Below, in pieces: positions 31,115-39,684 of a stretch of 41,544 bases of DNA (the first letter of the stretch is position 1; every line of letters starts with the position of its first letter). A program made the position numbers and the translations under genes. The notes beneath the pieces were generated by a model that was given only the letters and a program-made list of their open reading frames with translations, did not search any database and had not been told where the DNA came from. The stretch lies in the NCBI RefSeq assembly GCF_001428665.1, contig NZ_LMIJ01000021.1:246-41789 (forward strand). The letters run 5' to 3'. This DNA is from Acidovorax sp. Root219 (GTDB lineage Bacteria; Pseudomonadota; Gammaproteobacteria; Burkholderiales; Burkholderiaceae_C).

Positions 31115-33805
31115 CTATCTTTCCGGCAAAGCCTGGCCATTGACTGGCCCTTCTCCACGGTTTTTCGGCTTTTTCTTTTTGTTGGCTGGCGCGCCCGCAG
31201 GGATTGCCCATTCCGAATAGCCACCCCGAGCTCCATCGTCGGGGTGAAGAGCTCGCCAAAATGGCGAGCCAGGGGTGTGTTGCTCCTGAGGGACCAAGCG
31301 CATCACACCGGCCTCGCCATGAGCAGCCGACCTGGAGGCATGCTCCCACACCCAACCCGCAGGAGTTTTGCGCCCCCCCGTCGATGACACTGCACCCATC
31401 ACACCCGGGATCAGCCGCTCCATCATCTGTGCAAACTCAGGATCGAGAACAAAGGCGCCATCAAGGGCCGCATTGGCGCGATTGAAATGCACCGCCCGGC
31501 TTCTTCCAAAGTCCTCCAGCTTCAACTTCATCTCGAAAGCTACCGTGTAGGCGTGGGAAGCCCAGGGCAATCCGTCAGCCCCCATCTTGGGCCACAACGC
31601 CTTGCGAGAATCGGCTTGCGCCTCACCGCTTTCAATCGATGGGCCTGTTCTATCGCCCACATCCGGCATCGCGAGATCTTCCGATCCAGCATACCCACCA
31701 GCCATGCCGGACTGCATGGATTCCGCCACCTGCGCGCCAAGGGGCGCAGCCCTTTCCGCAAAGGCGGGTAATGGGACGTCTTGTTCCTGAGCCAGCACTT
31801 TCTTTGCACGCGACGCGCTGCGTGGTGCCACATGCAGCTGGTTGCCAGGCATCTCGAGAAGATCGCCTTCGGGGATTCCAGCCTTTCTCAGCCGTGCCAA
31901 TGCCGACTGCCCGTTGCTCACCACCGACAGGGTCCCTTCGCTGAGCAACTTCATGCGCGTTGGCAACGCCGGTGCAGCACCGTCGGCGCCGCCCAACGGA
32001 TCGAAGGAGCGTTCGGCCGGCTCAGACACCTCTTGCCTGCTGGCAAGAAGCTTTCCAGGCAACAACGACAAAACCTCCTGCGCTCGCCTCGCGCTGCCTG
32101 GCTCCACCATCACCCCGCCTGGACTTGCAAAGATATCCGAGAGCGCTATTCCCGCCTGCTGAAGTGCTTCACCTACGAGGACGGGGTCCCCCCGCACGGC
32201 CAAGGTACCGCTGTCCAGCACCTCCATCCGGGATATGGCGGCCATTGCAGACGGCGAGTCTTGCGCGCCCCGCTCCCGTTGCACCGAATCCGCCTGCACA
32301 GGCGTGGACTTCATGGCGCTCGCTGTCGCGGCCTGCGGCGCCTCGAAGGGCAGATCGTCGGTACGTGGCCAGCCTGCCTCACGACCTTGTGCTTCATTGG
32401 GACCACCGTGCCGACTGCGGCCATGGCCACCCAACTCCTTCGGTCCTGCCGAACTCTCACGCTCGGGGGCAGGCAGGTGCGGCGATGGCTGATACGGCGT
32501 CTCGGGCGGAATATCACCTCCGGGAACATCGTCTTCAGAAACGGACGCCACAGCATCGACACTCCCGGGGCGCCTTCGCCCCCTGGCGCCCGACGCAATG
32601 CCGAACAGTGCGCCTGCAGCAGCTTCGTCGAGGTACTGAGCCACCTGGCCCTGGCCATACGGATCACGGCCGGCCCCCCACTCCTCGGGCACACGCTGCA
32701 CAGCCTCGGTACCGCCCTGCACGGCCATCTGGGTGCCCATGGACTTGCCCAGGCGCTCCAGTGCATTCCCCTTGAAGGTCTTGGCGGTCAAGGCATCCAG
32801 GCCGATCCTGTTCGCGAGCGTGTCGATGGCCGTGGAGACCGTGGCACCGGTCAGCATCGTTGGCAGGTCGAGCAGCTTGCCAGTCCTGCGCGCCTCCTCG
32901 GCCGCATCGGCGTAGACAGAGCCAAAGGTCTGCATCGTGCTGTTCAAGGCAATGCCAACAACCTCTCCCAGGGCCTTCTTGCCCACCGTGTTGGCAATCA
33001 GGCCGCCCATGCCGGCCGAGAGAATGGTGGTTGCCGCCTGAAAGCCCGCGTAGCCGCTGTTTTCCAACGCCCACTCCAACGCGTCGCCTGTGCTGCGAAT
33101 ACCGGTGAAGGTCGGCGCAAGGCTGATGTTGTTGACGCCGCGCATGGTCTCCCGGTACCCCTCCAGACCCCAATCGCGCAGTTCCTCGCTCCCGGTCAAT
33201 TCACCCGCCAGGCCGGCCGCGCCCATGGCGGTGGCATAGAGCCCACCCGCCCCCTGCGCCAGCCCTCGTACGACGGACGGCATCTCCTGCGCTGCGGCGC
33301 GCTGGCGGGCATCGGCGCGCAAGGCACGCATTTCCTTTTCTTCGGCGACAACGCGCTCGCGCTCAGAATTGGGGTTGTAGTGCTGCACGATGCGCTCGCC
33401 TGTCACGGCGTCGGGGCGCGCCTTCTGCGTCCGCGCATTCAGGCGCTGTTCCAGATTGGCGTCGAACCGCGCGTTGCCAGCGGCATCGGCAGCCGCATAG
33501 CCCAGCGCCATGTACTGCGCCCCCCGGTCCACAGGCTTCTGCTCGATGGCAGGCTGGGATAGGTTGAACTCCGCCAGCGCGTGCAGCCGCTCACGGCTGG
33601 CAGGGTTGATCTCCACAAGCCGCTGCACCTCCTGTTCCAGCGCCAGTTCGCGCCGGCCAGCGTCGGTATCAAGCCGCATGCCTGAAGCAGCCCCCCGCCC
33701 TCCACCGGCGCCGCGCCAGGCGTGGGCCGACGTGATGACCTGCTGCTCGGACATATCCTCCTGGTCATCGGCAGCGCCAGGCCAGGCCAGCTTGAAAAGG
33801 TTCAT
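31115..33805 (-). CDS. Virion-like protein with C-terminal HNH/Endo VII polymorphic-toxin nuclease domain
   Basis: 896 residues. Residues 1-175 are charged and helical. Residues 176-405 are a Gly/Ala-rich amphipathic block (AGGLYATAMGAAGLAGEL, GFQAATTILSAGMGGLIANT, then YLDEAAAGALFG) of the type found in phage-injected internal proteins. Residues 405-525 are Pro/Ser-rich linker. Two diverged copies of one unit follow (527-584 and 618-673). Residues about 745-880 form the nuclease: FEMKLKLEDFGRSRAVHF, AAVSST-like GAVSSTGGRKTP, GWVWEHAS (His822), GVMRLVPQEQHTPGS (His843), ALHPDD (His854) and GGYSEWAIPAGAP. This matches the HNH/Endo VII-type toxins that end Rhs and contact-dependent proteins. 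A basic tail follows. A putative immunity gene follows, and terminators flank the pair. Confidence 0.75.
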   Translation of the reverse strand: MNLFKLAWPGAADDQEDMSEQQVITSAHAWRGAGGGRGAASGMRLDTDAGRRELALEQEVQRLVEINPASRERLHALAEFNLSQPAIEQKPVDRGAQYMALGYAAADAAGNARFDANLEQRLNARTQKARPDAVTGERIVQHYNPNSERERVVAEEKEMRALRADARQRAAAQEMPSVVRGLAQGAGGLYATAMGAAGLAGELTGSEELRDWGLEGYRETMRGVNNISLAPTFTGIRSTGDALEWALENSGYAGFQAATTILSAGMGGLIANTVGKKALGEVVGIALNSTMQTFGSVYADAAEEARRTGKLLDLPTMLTGATVSTAIDTLANRIGLDALTAKTFKGNALERLGKSMGTQMAVQGGTEAVQRVPEEWGAGRDPYGQGQVAQYLDEAAAGALFGIASGARGRRRPGSVDAVASVSEDDVPGGDIPPETPYQPSPHLPAPERESSAGPKELGGHGRSRHGGPNEAQGREAGWPRTDDLPFEAPQAATASAMKSTPVQADSVQRERGAQDSPSAMAAISRMEVLDSGTLAVRGDPVLVGEALQQAGIALSDIFASPGGVMVEPGSARRAQEVLSLLPGKLLASRQEVSEPAERSFDPLGGADGAAPALPTRMKLLSEGTLSVVSNGQSALARLRKAGIPEGDLLEMPGNQLHVAPRSASRAKKVLAQEQDVPLPAFAERAAPLGAQVAESMQSGMAGGYAGSEDLAMPDVGDRTGPSIESGEAQADSRKALWPKMGADGLPWASHAYTVAFEMKLKLEDFGRSRAVHFNRANAALDGAFVLDPEFAQMMERLIPGVMGAVSSTGGRKTPAGWVWEHASRSAAHGEAGVMRLVPQEQHTPGSPFWRALHPDDGARGGYSEWAIPAGAPANKKKKPKNRGEGPVNGQALPER

Positions 33806-33877
33806 TGGCAGCCCTCAAACGGGACGAGTGGATCGGCTTACCACTGTCCACGCCGGCAGGTTGGCCGCACAGGATCT

Positions 33878-33887
33878 GCATATATGC
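33878..33887. promoter_or_regulatory. GCATATATGC palindrome before the toxin gene
   Basis: 10-bp palindrome about 75 bases above the toxin start, repeating the core of the one at 30623-30634. Possible shared control element of the two minus-strand phage units. No standard -35 is apparent at the right distance. Confidence 0.4.
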
Positions 33888-33941
33888 GCAGGCAGGGCTG
33901 CGCCGCGCTCCAAGGCCCTCAACCTGACCGAAGCAGCGGCC

Positions 33942-33967
33942 AAAAAGAAGCCCGCACAGGGCGGGCT
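33942..33967 (-). terminator. Intrinsic terminator upstream of the toxin unit
   Basis: AGCCCGC-ACAGG-GCGGGCT stem, followed on the minus strand by TCTTTTTGG. It ends the transcript of the membrane-protein gene at 34004 and closely resembles the terminator at 30703-30729, both in stem and in first loop bases. Confidence 0.85.
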
Positions 33968-34003
33968 ACTTGGGGAGGGGTGTCGCGTATGGCCGCGCAA
34001 TCA

Positions 34004-34516
34004 TCACCACAGCACCCCAATCAGCGCAAACGCCCCGCCCAGCACGAACATGGTCTGGAACAGCATGCTGCGCAGCTTTTCATCGGCGCTTTCGCCGGAC
34101 CACGACTCCACGCCAGTGAGCTGGATCACCGAGCCCCAGGTGGCGAAGATGGCGCCCAGGGCGGCCAGGACCTTGCCCATGTCGTCCGGAAAGATCAGCT
34201 CCAGCGGCCGGCCCAGGCCCGAGTACATGATGACCAACAGCATGAACACCCCCACGATGGTCAGGCCCGAGCGCCAGAACTGGGTGCGCGTACGCAGCAG
34301 GCGCGCGAGCGATGCCTGGCGCATGGCCTCCAGCTCGGTGCCGGTGCTCCATGCGCCCGCGTTGTAGCGCGCCAGTTGGTCTGCGGGCTGGATGATGATG
34401 GCCAGGTCATGCGCGGCCGCCATGTCGGCGAAGCGCTGGCGGCTGAACAGAAACGCCCACAACGTCGGGAAGGTACTGAGACGCTTGGGCACCACGGGGG
34501 GCACCGGGGACGGCAT
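34004..34516 (-). CDS. Uncharacterised inner-membrane protein
   Basis: 170 residues, three hydrophobic helices: LTIVGVFMLLVIMYSGLG, MGKVLAALGAIFATWGSVIQL and LFQTMFVLGGAFALIGVLW. A cytoplasmic N-terminal half of about 80 residues (FADMAAAHDLAIIIQPADQLARYN, basic helix RLLRTRTQFWR) precedes them. It does not look like a holin (too long an N-terminal domain) and I recognise no family. Whether it belongs to the phage block or the host is uncertain; its own strong terminator follows. Met at 34516 is preferred, but ATG 34558 is possible. Confidence 0.6.
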   Translation of the reverse strand: MPSPVPPVVPKRLSTFPTLWAFLFSRQRFADMAAAHDLAIIIQPADQLARYNAGAWSTGTELEAMRQASLARLLRTRTQFWRSGLTIVGVFMLLVIMYSGLGRPLELIFPDDMGKVLAALGAIFATWGSVIQLTGVESWSGESADEKLRSMLFQTMFVLGGAFALIGVLW

Positions 34517-34691
34517 GCTAGGTTTCCGCCCTCTTTTGCGCTGGCAGCAGCAGCCCATGCACGGCGCCCTGCGAGGGTGCGGTGCAACGGTGCGTGAAGT
34601 GGGAAATGCGATCTACTGCCATCCCTGGATCATAGGGGCAGGTGGCACAGGTGCAATAAAACAATGGCCGGCTCGGCGCACCCGCCCGAGT

Positions 34692-35504
34692 TCACTTCGC
34701 CAGCAGCCTGCCCTTGAGGTTCTGGAATTCCAGCTCGGTGATCGTGCCATCGGCCCGGAGCTTGCCCAGCTTCTGCAGCTCATCGGCCACCGAAACCGGC
34801 CCTGCAGCGGCAGGCGCTTGCGCGGCTGGCGGTGCCAGCACGGGTGCCGCAACCGGCATCACCGCCGCCGCCGGAGCACTCACCTTTCGGTACTTCTCAG
34901 CCTCCACGCCCGCCTGGGCCACCAGGTCGTTCACCACCTGCGCATCGATCTCGATCGGGGTGGGGTTGGCGCCCAGGCCCGACAGCTGTATGCGCAGGGG
35001 CTGCGTGCGGGCCCGCTCCACGGCAGCGGGCGTGAGGTCGATGAAGATTTCTTCCGCGTAGGAGCAGCCGCTGCGGCACGACACCACCCGTGCGCCCAGG
35101 CGGCCGAGCTTGAGGCCTTCGCCAGCATCCGTCTGCGCCACGGAGAGCGCCTTCCACGAGCTTGCGCGGTAGATCTCATAGTAGTGCACGTAAAAGTCGA
35201 CGTCGCCCGTGGCCTTGCTCACCAGGGCCGACAGTGTCCAGCGCCGCACGTCCATCGCACCGGCTTCGCGGCTGACGGGCTGCGCCTCCAGCTTGGCGAA
35301 GCGGTAGAAATCGCCAGTACCCGGCTGGAGGGCTCCGCGCTTCTTGGCCGCCGCGTCCTTCACACTGCCGCCGAGCGGCGGTGCAGGCGTATCGGAAAAC
35401 ACGCCCCGGTTCATGGCCTCCATGTTCGTGGCCTGCTGGGCAAAGGCCGCAGCGGCGCTCAGCGCCATGGCGGCCACGGCCAGATTTTTTGCAAGTCCCT
35501 GCAT
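34692..35504 (-). CDS. Exported protein with C-terminal SHOCT domain
   Basis: 270 residues. Signal peptide MQGLAKNLAVAAMALSAAAA cleaved near AFAQQ. The middle domain (residues 55-190) is alpha-beta with FYRFAKLEAQ, DVDFYVHYYEIYRASSWKAL and two close cysteines CRSGC that could form a disulfide. An Ala/Pro-rich linker (about 200-235) leads to VADELQKLGKLRADGTITEL ... FQNLKGRLL, the short SHOCT helix-turn-helix motif found at protein C-termini and thought to mediate oligomerisation. The start at 35504 has GAGAGGGAG upstream; the frame is open to 35564. Function unknown; monocistronic. Confidence 0.75.
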   Translation of the reverse strand: MQGLAKNLAVAAMALSAAAAFAQQATNMEAMNRGVFSDTPAPPLGGSVKDAAAKKRGALQPGTGDFYRFAKLEAQPVSREAGAMDVRRWTLSALVSKATGDVDFYVHYYEIYRASSWKALSVAQTDAGEGLKLGRLGARVVSCRSGCSYAEEIFIDLTPAAVERARTQPLRIQLSGLGANPTPIEIDAQVVNDLVAQAGVEAEKYRKVSAPAAAVMPVAAPVLAPPAAQAPAAAGPVSVADELQKLGKLRADGTITELEFQNLKGRLLAK

Positions 35505-35677
35505 GCGTCTCCCTCTCGACTTTGTTGTGTGGGCCCGGCTCTCACCAGGCAGCCGCGCGATCATAGAACCTGCCTACAGCAACGCCGCAGATGCCGCGGC
35601 AGATGACACAGGCGCTAAAAGGACAAAGGGCCCACCCGCGCAGGGCCGATGCAGAGGCAACCCCGCCTTGCCCGGCA

Positions 35678-36652
35678 TCACACCCCGGCGCCCACGCCTG
35701 GCGCCATTTCCACCGAATAGAACACCCGCCGCAGCTCCGCATCGTCCGACTGCACACTGGCCTGCACCTGCTCGGCAAAGTGCGCCAGGAAGCGCTGTGC
35801 GGCGAGCGACGGGGTTTCGTTGCTGCGGCGGATGATGCCCACGGTGCGCGGGGCGAACTGCTCGCGCAGCTGCAGCGCCACCATGCTGCCGCGCAGCGAC
35901 GCGGTCTCGGCCAGCGGCCAGGGGCAGAAGGTGAGCATGTCGGTCTTTTGCACCAGGGTCAGCATCAGCGCGGCCGACTGGGCCAGGTGGATGTGGTGGC
36001 GCGGCACGGCGGCGCCGTGCTGGGTGAAGAGCTGGTCCATCAGCTCTTTTTCACCGCCGGGGCCGAAGTTGAGCACCCAGTCATCGCCCAGCAATTCGTG
36101 GATGGACGATGCGCCCGCACGCGGGTGGCCGGCGCGGGCCATCACTGTGGCCTCGTAGGTGAAGAGCGGCGTGGACTGCAGGCCCAGCATCTCGTCGGAC
36201 GCGGCGATGCGGCCGATCATCAGGTCCAGGCTGCCCTCGCGCAGCTTGGGGTAAGCCAGGGCCGAGAAGCCGTCGAACAGCTCCAGCTGCACATGCGGCA
36301 TCTCGGCGCGAAACGGCGGCAGCACGCGCGCCAGCAGGGTCTGCGCCACCCAGGGCGTGATACCGATGGACAGGCGCTGCGGCGCGCCCGCGTCGCGGTG
36401 GCGGGCCAGGTCCTGTTCGGCCTGGTGCATTTGCTCCAGGATGCGCTGGGCGTGCTGCACCAGGTCGCGCCCGGCGGGGGTGAGGCCAATGCCGCCGCTG
36501 TGCCGGGTGAACAACGCCAGCTGGCAATCTGCCTCCAGCTCGCGCATGCCCTGGGTGACGGCCGCCTGCGTAACGCCCAGCGCACGCGCCGCCGCGCGGA
36601 TGCTGCCATGCGCGGCCACCGCGGCGATGTAGCGCATCTGGTGCAATTTCAT
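35678..36652 (-). CDS. LysR-family regulator of the amidohydrolase/Bug pair
   Basis: 324 residues. The HTH reads YIAAVAAHGSIRAAARALGV-TQAAVTQGMRELE, then FTRHSGGIGLTPAGRDLVQHA, the standard LysR signature. The effector-binding domain has SIGITPWVAQTLLARVLPPFR at its start. It is divergent from the M20 amidohydrolase gene with 177 bases between; a dyad at 36734-36750 is a likely operator. ATG 36661 would add three residues. CbL/TsaR-like regulators of transport-catabolism pairs have this arrangement, but the inducer is not known. Confidence 0.92.
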   Translation of the reverse strand: MKLHQMRYIAAVAAHGSIRAAARALGVTQAAVTQGMRELEADCQLALFTRHSGGIGLTPAGRDLVQHAQRILEQMHQAEQDLARHRDAGAPQRLSIGITPWVAQTLLARVLPPFRAEMPHVQLELFDGFSALAYPKLREGSLDLMIGRIAASDEMLGLQSTPLFTYEATVMARAGHPRAGASSIHELLGDDWVLNFGPGGEKELMDQLFTQHGAAVPRHHIHLAQSAALMLTLVQKTDMLTFCPWPLAETASLRGSMVALQLREQFAPRTVGIIRRSNETPSLAAQRFLAHFAEQVQASVQSDDAELRRVFYSVEMAPGVGAGV

Positions 36653-36733
36653 GGTGGCCATTATGGGTGCCCGCAGGCCCAGGCCGCCCTTGCAGCCCGG
36701 CCACAGCACAACCCTGTGACAACAGCAAGACAA

Positions 36734-36750
36734 GCACCGCCATGCGGTGC
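36734..36750. promoter_or_regulatory. Candidate LysR operator
   Basis: GCACCGC-CAT-GCGGTGC, a perfect 7-3-7 dyad midway between the divergent regulator and amidohydrolase starts. Confidence 0.45.
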
Positions 36751-36829
36751 AAGGCAACCCCTGTCTGCCGCCGAGAGGGTGGGGTTTCTAGACTTTGCCT
36801 GCATACCGCACACCACTCCAAGAACCGCC

Positions 36830-38098
36830 ATGAACCAGGTCACCGAACGAGACAACGAAAAACAACAGCAACCGCACCAGCTCGCCCATGCGCACGGCAG
36901 CGCCTGCGCCGCCGACCCCGTGCTGCCCGGCATCCGCGCCATCGAGGCAGAGATGGTGGCGCTGCGCCATCACATCCACGCGCATCCCGAGCTGGCGTTT
37001 GAAGAATTCGCGACCGGCGACCTGGTGGCCGAGCGCCTTGCCGAGTGGGGCTACACGGTGCATCGGGGCCTGGGTGGCACCGGCGTGGTGGGCACGCTGC
37101 GCCTGGGCAGTAGCCCGCGTGTGCTGGGCCTGCGCGCCGACATGGATGCCCTGCCCATCCACGAGGAAACCGGCCTGCCCTACGCAAGCACCCACCAGGG
37201 CAAGATGCACGCCTGCGGGCACGATGGGCACACCGCCATCCTGCTGGCCGCGGCGCGCCACCTGGCAAAGGAGCGCAGCTTCGACGGCACGCTGCACCTG
37301 ATCTTCCAGCCTGCCGAAGAGGGTCTGGGCGGGGGCCGCAAGATGATCGAGGACGGCCTGTTCGAGCAATTCCCCTGCGACGCCATCTTCGCCCTGCACA
37401 ACATGCCCGGCCACCCGGTGGGCACCTTCGGCTTCATGGGCGGGCCGTTCATGGCCTCGTCGGATTCGGTGACCATCACCGTCAAGGGCCGGGGTGGCCA
37501 CGGCTCGGCCCCGCACCTGGCGGCCGACCCGGTGGTGGCGGCCGCGCACATCGTGCTGGCGCTGCAGACAATCGTCTCGCGCAATGTGGACCCGCGCGAG
37601 ATGGCCGTCATCTCCGTGGGCGCCATCCACGGCGGCGATGCGCCCAACGTGATCCCCGGCAGCGTGCTCATGCGCCTGACGGTGCGCGCCTACCGCCCCG
37701 AGATCCGCGCCATGCTGCGCGAGCGCATCACCGCGCTGGTACAGGCCCAGGCCGCCACGCTGGGCGTGCAAGCCGAGGTGGACTACCACTGGCGCTACCC
37801 GGCTCTGGTGAACGACGTGGCCAGCACCGACTTTGCACGCCAGGTCGCGCTCGACTGGCTGGGCGAGGACGGCCTCATGCCCAACCTGCAGCCCCTGACC
37901 GGCAGCGAAGATTTCTCCTTCATGCTGGAGCAGTGCCCCGGCAGCTACCTCATCGTGGGCAACGGCGTGGGTGATACGCATGGCAGCGGCGGCTGCATGG
38001 TGCACAACCCCGGCTACGACTTCAACGACGCATGCCTGCCGCTGGCATCGACCTACTGGGTCAAGCTGACGGAGCGCTTTCTGGCAGCGCCGGCCTGA
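36830..38098 (+). CDS. M20-family amidohydrolase (hippurate hydrolase/aminoacylase-like)
   Basis: 422 residues. Hydrolyses an N-acyl amino acid or similar amide with a di-metal centre. Ligands are visible: Cys129 and His131 (ACGHDGHT), Glu163/Glu164 (PAEEG, general base and ligand), His190 (ALHNMPGHP) and His392 (MVHNPGYDFND). The peptidase lid/dimer domain is residues about 210-325 (TVKGRGGHGSAPH). The N-terminal 28 residues are Gln/His-rich and not part of the fold. It is probably cytoplasmic. It is followed 60 bases later by a Bug receptor gene, so together they may form an uptake-and-hydrolysis unit under the divergent LysR. Confidence 0.93.
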   Translation: MNQVTERDNEKQQQPHQLAHAHGSACAADPVLPGIRAIEAEMVALRHHIHAHPELAFEEFATGDLVAERLAEWGYTVHRGLGGTGVVGTLRLGSSPRVLGLRADMDALPIHEETGLPYASTHQGKMHACGHDGHTAILLAAARHLAKERSFDGTLHLIFQPAEEGLGGGRKMIEDGLFEQFPCDAIFALHNMPGHPVGTFGFMGGPFMASSDSVTITVKGRGGHGSAPHLAADPVVAAAHIVLALQTIVSRNVDPREMAVISVGAIHGGDAPNVIPGSVLMRLTVRAYRPEIRAMLRERITALVQAQAATLGVQAEVDYHWRYPALVNDVASTDFARQVALDWLGEDGLMPNLQPLTGSEDFSFMLEQCPGSYLIVGNGVGDTHGSGGCMVHNPGYDFNDACLPLASTYWVKLTERFLAAPA

Positions 38099-38158
38099 TC
38101 CCTGCTTGCCCCGCCCCCTCACCCTGTTCGCAACCCCTCACCTCCACGGCCCCCGACC

Positions 38159-39190
38159 ATGCACATGCCCATCTCCCGTTTGTTGACCCCCTTCCTCGCC
38201 GTGCGGCCCACGCGCCGGGGCGCCCTCGGGCTTGCCGTGGCTGCGGCGGCATGGGCCTGCCATGCGCCCGCCGCCCTGGCCCAGGGCGCGCCAGCCTGGC
38301 CCACCAAGCCGGTGAAGATCGTCATTGGCTACCCACCAGGCGGCTCGGTGGACCAGGCCGCGCGCATCATCGGCGACGCGCTGGGCCCCAGGCTCGGCGC
38401 CACACTGGTCATGGACAACCAGGGCGGCGCTGCCGGCGCCATTGCCGCGCAGCGCGTGGTCAGCAGCCCGGCCGACGGCTACACCCTGCTGGTGGGCTCC
38501 AGCAACGAGATGGCCGCCACCGGCCTGGTGAACCCGGCGCAGAAGTACGACCCGCTCAAGGACCTGGCGCCCATCGGCCTCATCGCCACCGCCCCCGTGC
38601 TGCTGGTGGCCGGTCCCAAGACGGGTGTGAAGACCCTGGCCGAGTTCATCGACCTGGCCAAGCGCAACCCCGGCAAGTTCAGCTACGGCAGCTCGGGCGT
38701 GGGCTCCACGCTGCACTTCGCGGGCGAGCTCATCAAGCAGCGCGCCGGCATCTTCATGGCGCACATCCCCTACCGCGGCACCGCCTCGCTCACAAGCGAC
38801 CTGGCCGGCGGCACGCTGGACTTTGCGATGCTGTCGCCCACCGCCGCCCTGCCCTTCATCCAGAGCGGCCGCCTGGTGCCCCTGGCCATCACCAGCGCCG
38901 CGCGCAGCCCGGCCCTGCCCAACGTGCCCGCGCTGGCCGAGCACCCGCTGCTCAAGGGCTACGATCTGGTCGGCTGGTTCGCCATGGCAGCGCCGCGCAA
39001 CCTGCCGCCCGCCCTGGCCCAGCAGCTCACCCAGGGCCTCAAGGCCACCCTGCAGGACCCGGTCGTGCGCCGCCGCCTCGAAGACGCCGGCATGGTGCTG
39101 CCCACGCCCCAATCCGACCTGGCCACGCTGATGCGTGACGACATGGCGCAATACGCCAAGCTGGTGGACTTTGCCAAGATGAAAGACTGA
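38159..39190 (+). CDS. Bug-family (TctC-type) tripartite tricarboxylate transporter receptor
   Basis: 343 residues. Periplasmic solute-binding protein with an N-terminal twin-arginine-like signal (RPTRRGALGLAVAAAAWAC) cleaved near ALAQ. The mature fold has the Bug signature WPTKPVKIVIGYPPGGSVD, QGGAAGAIAAQRV, PADGYTLLVGS, then YGSSGVGSTLHFAGE. These bind carboxylated or amide ligands. No TctA/TctB membrane subunits are adjacent, as is common for Bug expansions in Bordetella and Comamonadaceae. It lies 60 bases after the amidohydrolase, suggesting the ligand may be that enzyme's substrate or product. Confidence 0.93.
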   Translation: MHMPISRLLTPFLAVRPTRRGALGLAVAAAAWACHAPAALAQGAPAWPTKPVKIVIGYPPGGSVDQAARIIGDALGPRLGATLVMDNQGGAAGAIAAQRVVSSPADGYTLLVGSSNEMAATGLVNPAQKYDPLKDLAPIGLIATAPVLLVAGPKTGVKTLAEFIDLAKRNPGKFSYGSSGVGSTLHFAGELIKQRAGIFMAHIPYRGTASLTSDLAGGTLDFAMLSPTAALPFIQSGRLVPLAITSAARSPALPNVPALAEHPLLKGYDLVGWFAMAAPRNLPPALAQQLTQGLKATLQDPVVRRRLEDAGMVLPTPQSDLATLMRDDMAQYAKLVDFAKMKD

Positions 39191-39250
39191 CCGCCTCGTC
39201 AGGGCGTGCGATCATGCGGCAGACCTATTTGTTCTTCCAACGACCTGCCC

Positions 39251-39643
39251 ATGACGACCACCCCCGCCACCCCTGAACAATGCGCGGCCCTGCGCACCGC
39301 CCTGCTGGCGCTGCACCGCCACCTGATCGAGCTGGAGCGGCGCGACTATGAGAAAGTCCACGGCCGCCAGTCGGCCGGCGAGTTCCTGCAGGTCATGGCG
39401 TATGCCGAATCCATGCGCTGGCTGGAGCCGCTGAGCCGCCTCATCGTGATGCTCGACGAGGCCATGGAGCCCGACAACGCCGATGCCGCCGAGGCACCCC
39501 ACATCGTGGCACGCCGCGTGCGCGAGATGCTCAAGCTCGAACATTCGGCCGAGGCGGATTTTTCAGGGCACTACCAGCGGCACTTTCACACATCGCCGGA
39601 GCTGGCGATGGCGCATGCGGCGGTGATCAAGGCGCTGGGGTAG
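39251..39643 (+). CDS. Small helical protein of unknown function
   Basis: 130 residues, nearly all helical: ALRTALLALHRHLIELERRDYEK, GEFLQVMAYAESMRWLEPLSRLIVMLDEA, HIVARRVREMLKLEHSAEADF and a short His-rich end (YQRHFHTSPELAMAH). There is no signal or membrane segment. Resembles small hypothetical proteins of Burkholderiales with no known role. The ATG at 39251 is preferred over earlier starts because the upstream residues lack protein character. Confidence 0.72.
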   Translation: MTTTPATPEQCAALRTALLALHRHLIELERRDYEKVHGRQSAGEFLQVMAYAESMRWLEPLSRLIVMLDEAMEPDNADAAEAPHIVARRVREMLKLEHSAEADFSGHYQRHFHTSPELAMAHAAVIKALG

Positions 39644-39645
39644 GA

Positions 39646-39683
39646 CTGCACCTGGGCTCGCAGGGGCGCTTCCTGCGGTGCAG
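39646..39683. terminator. Hairpin between convergent genes
   Basis: CTGCACC and GGTGCAG (39646-39652 with 39677-39683) enclose a nested GCAGG/CCTGC stem. There is no U-tract, so this is only a possible bidirectional terminator for the genes ending at 39643 and 39685. Confidence 0.3.
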
Positions 39684-39684
39684 C

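Noticed and set aside
34004..34516. Holin
   Set aside because: Three hydrophobic helices are present, but the 80-residue cytoplasmic N-terminus and absence of any endolysin or spanin nearby do not support it.
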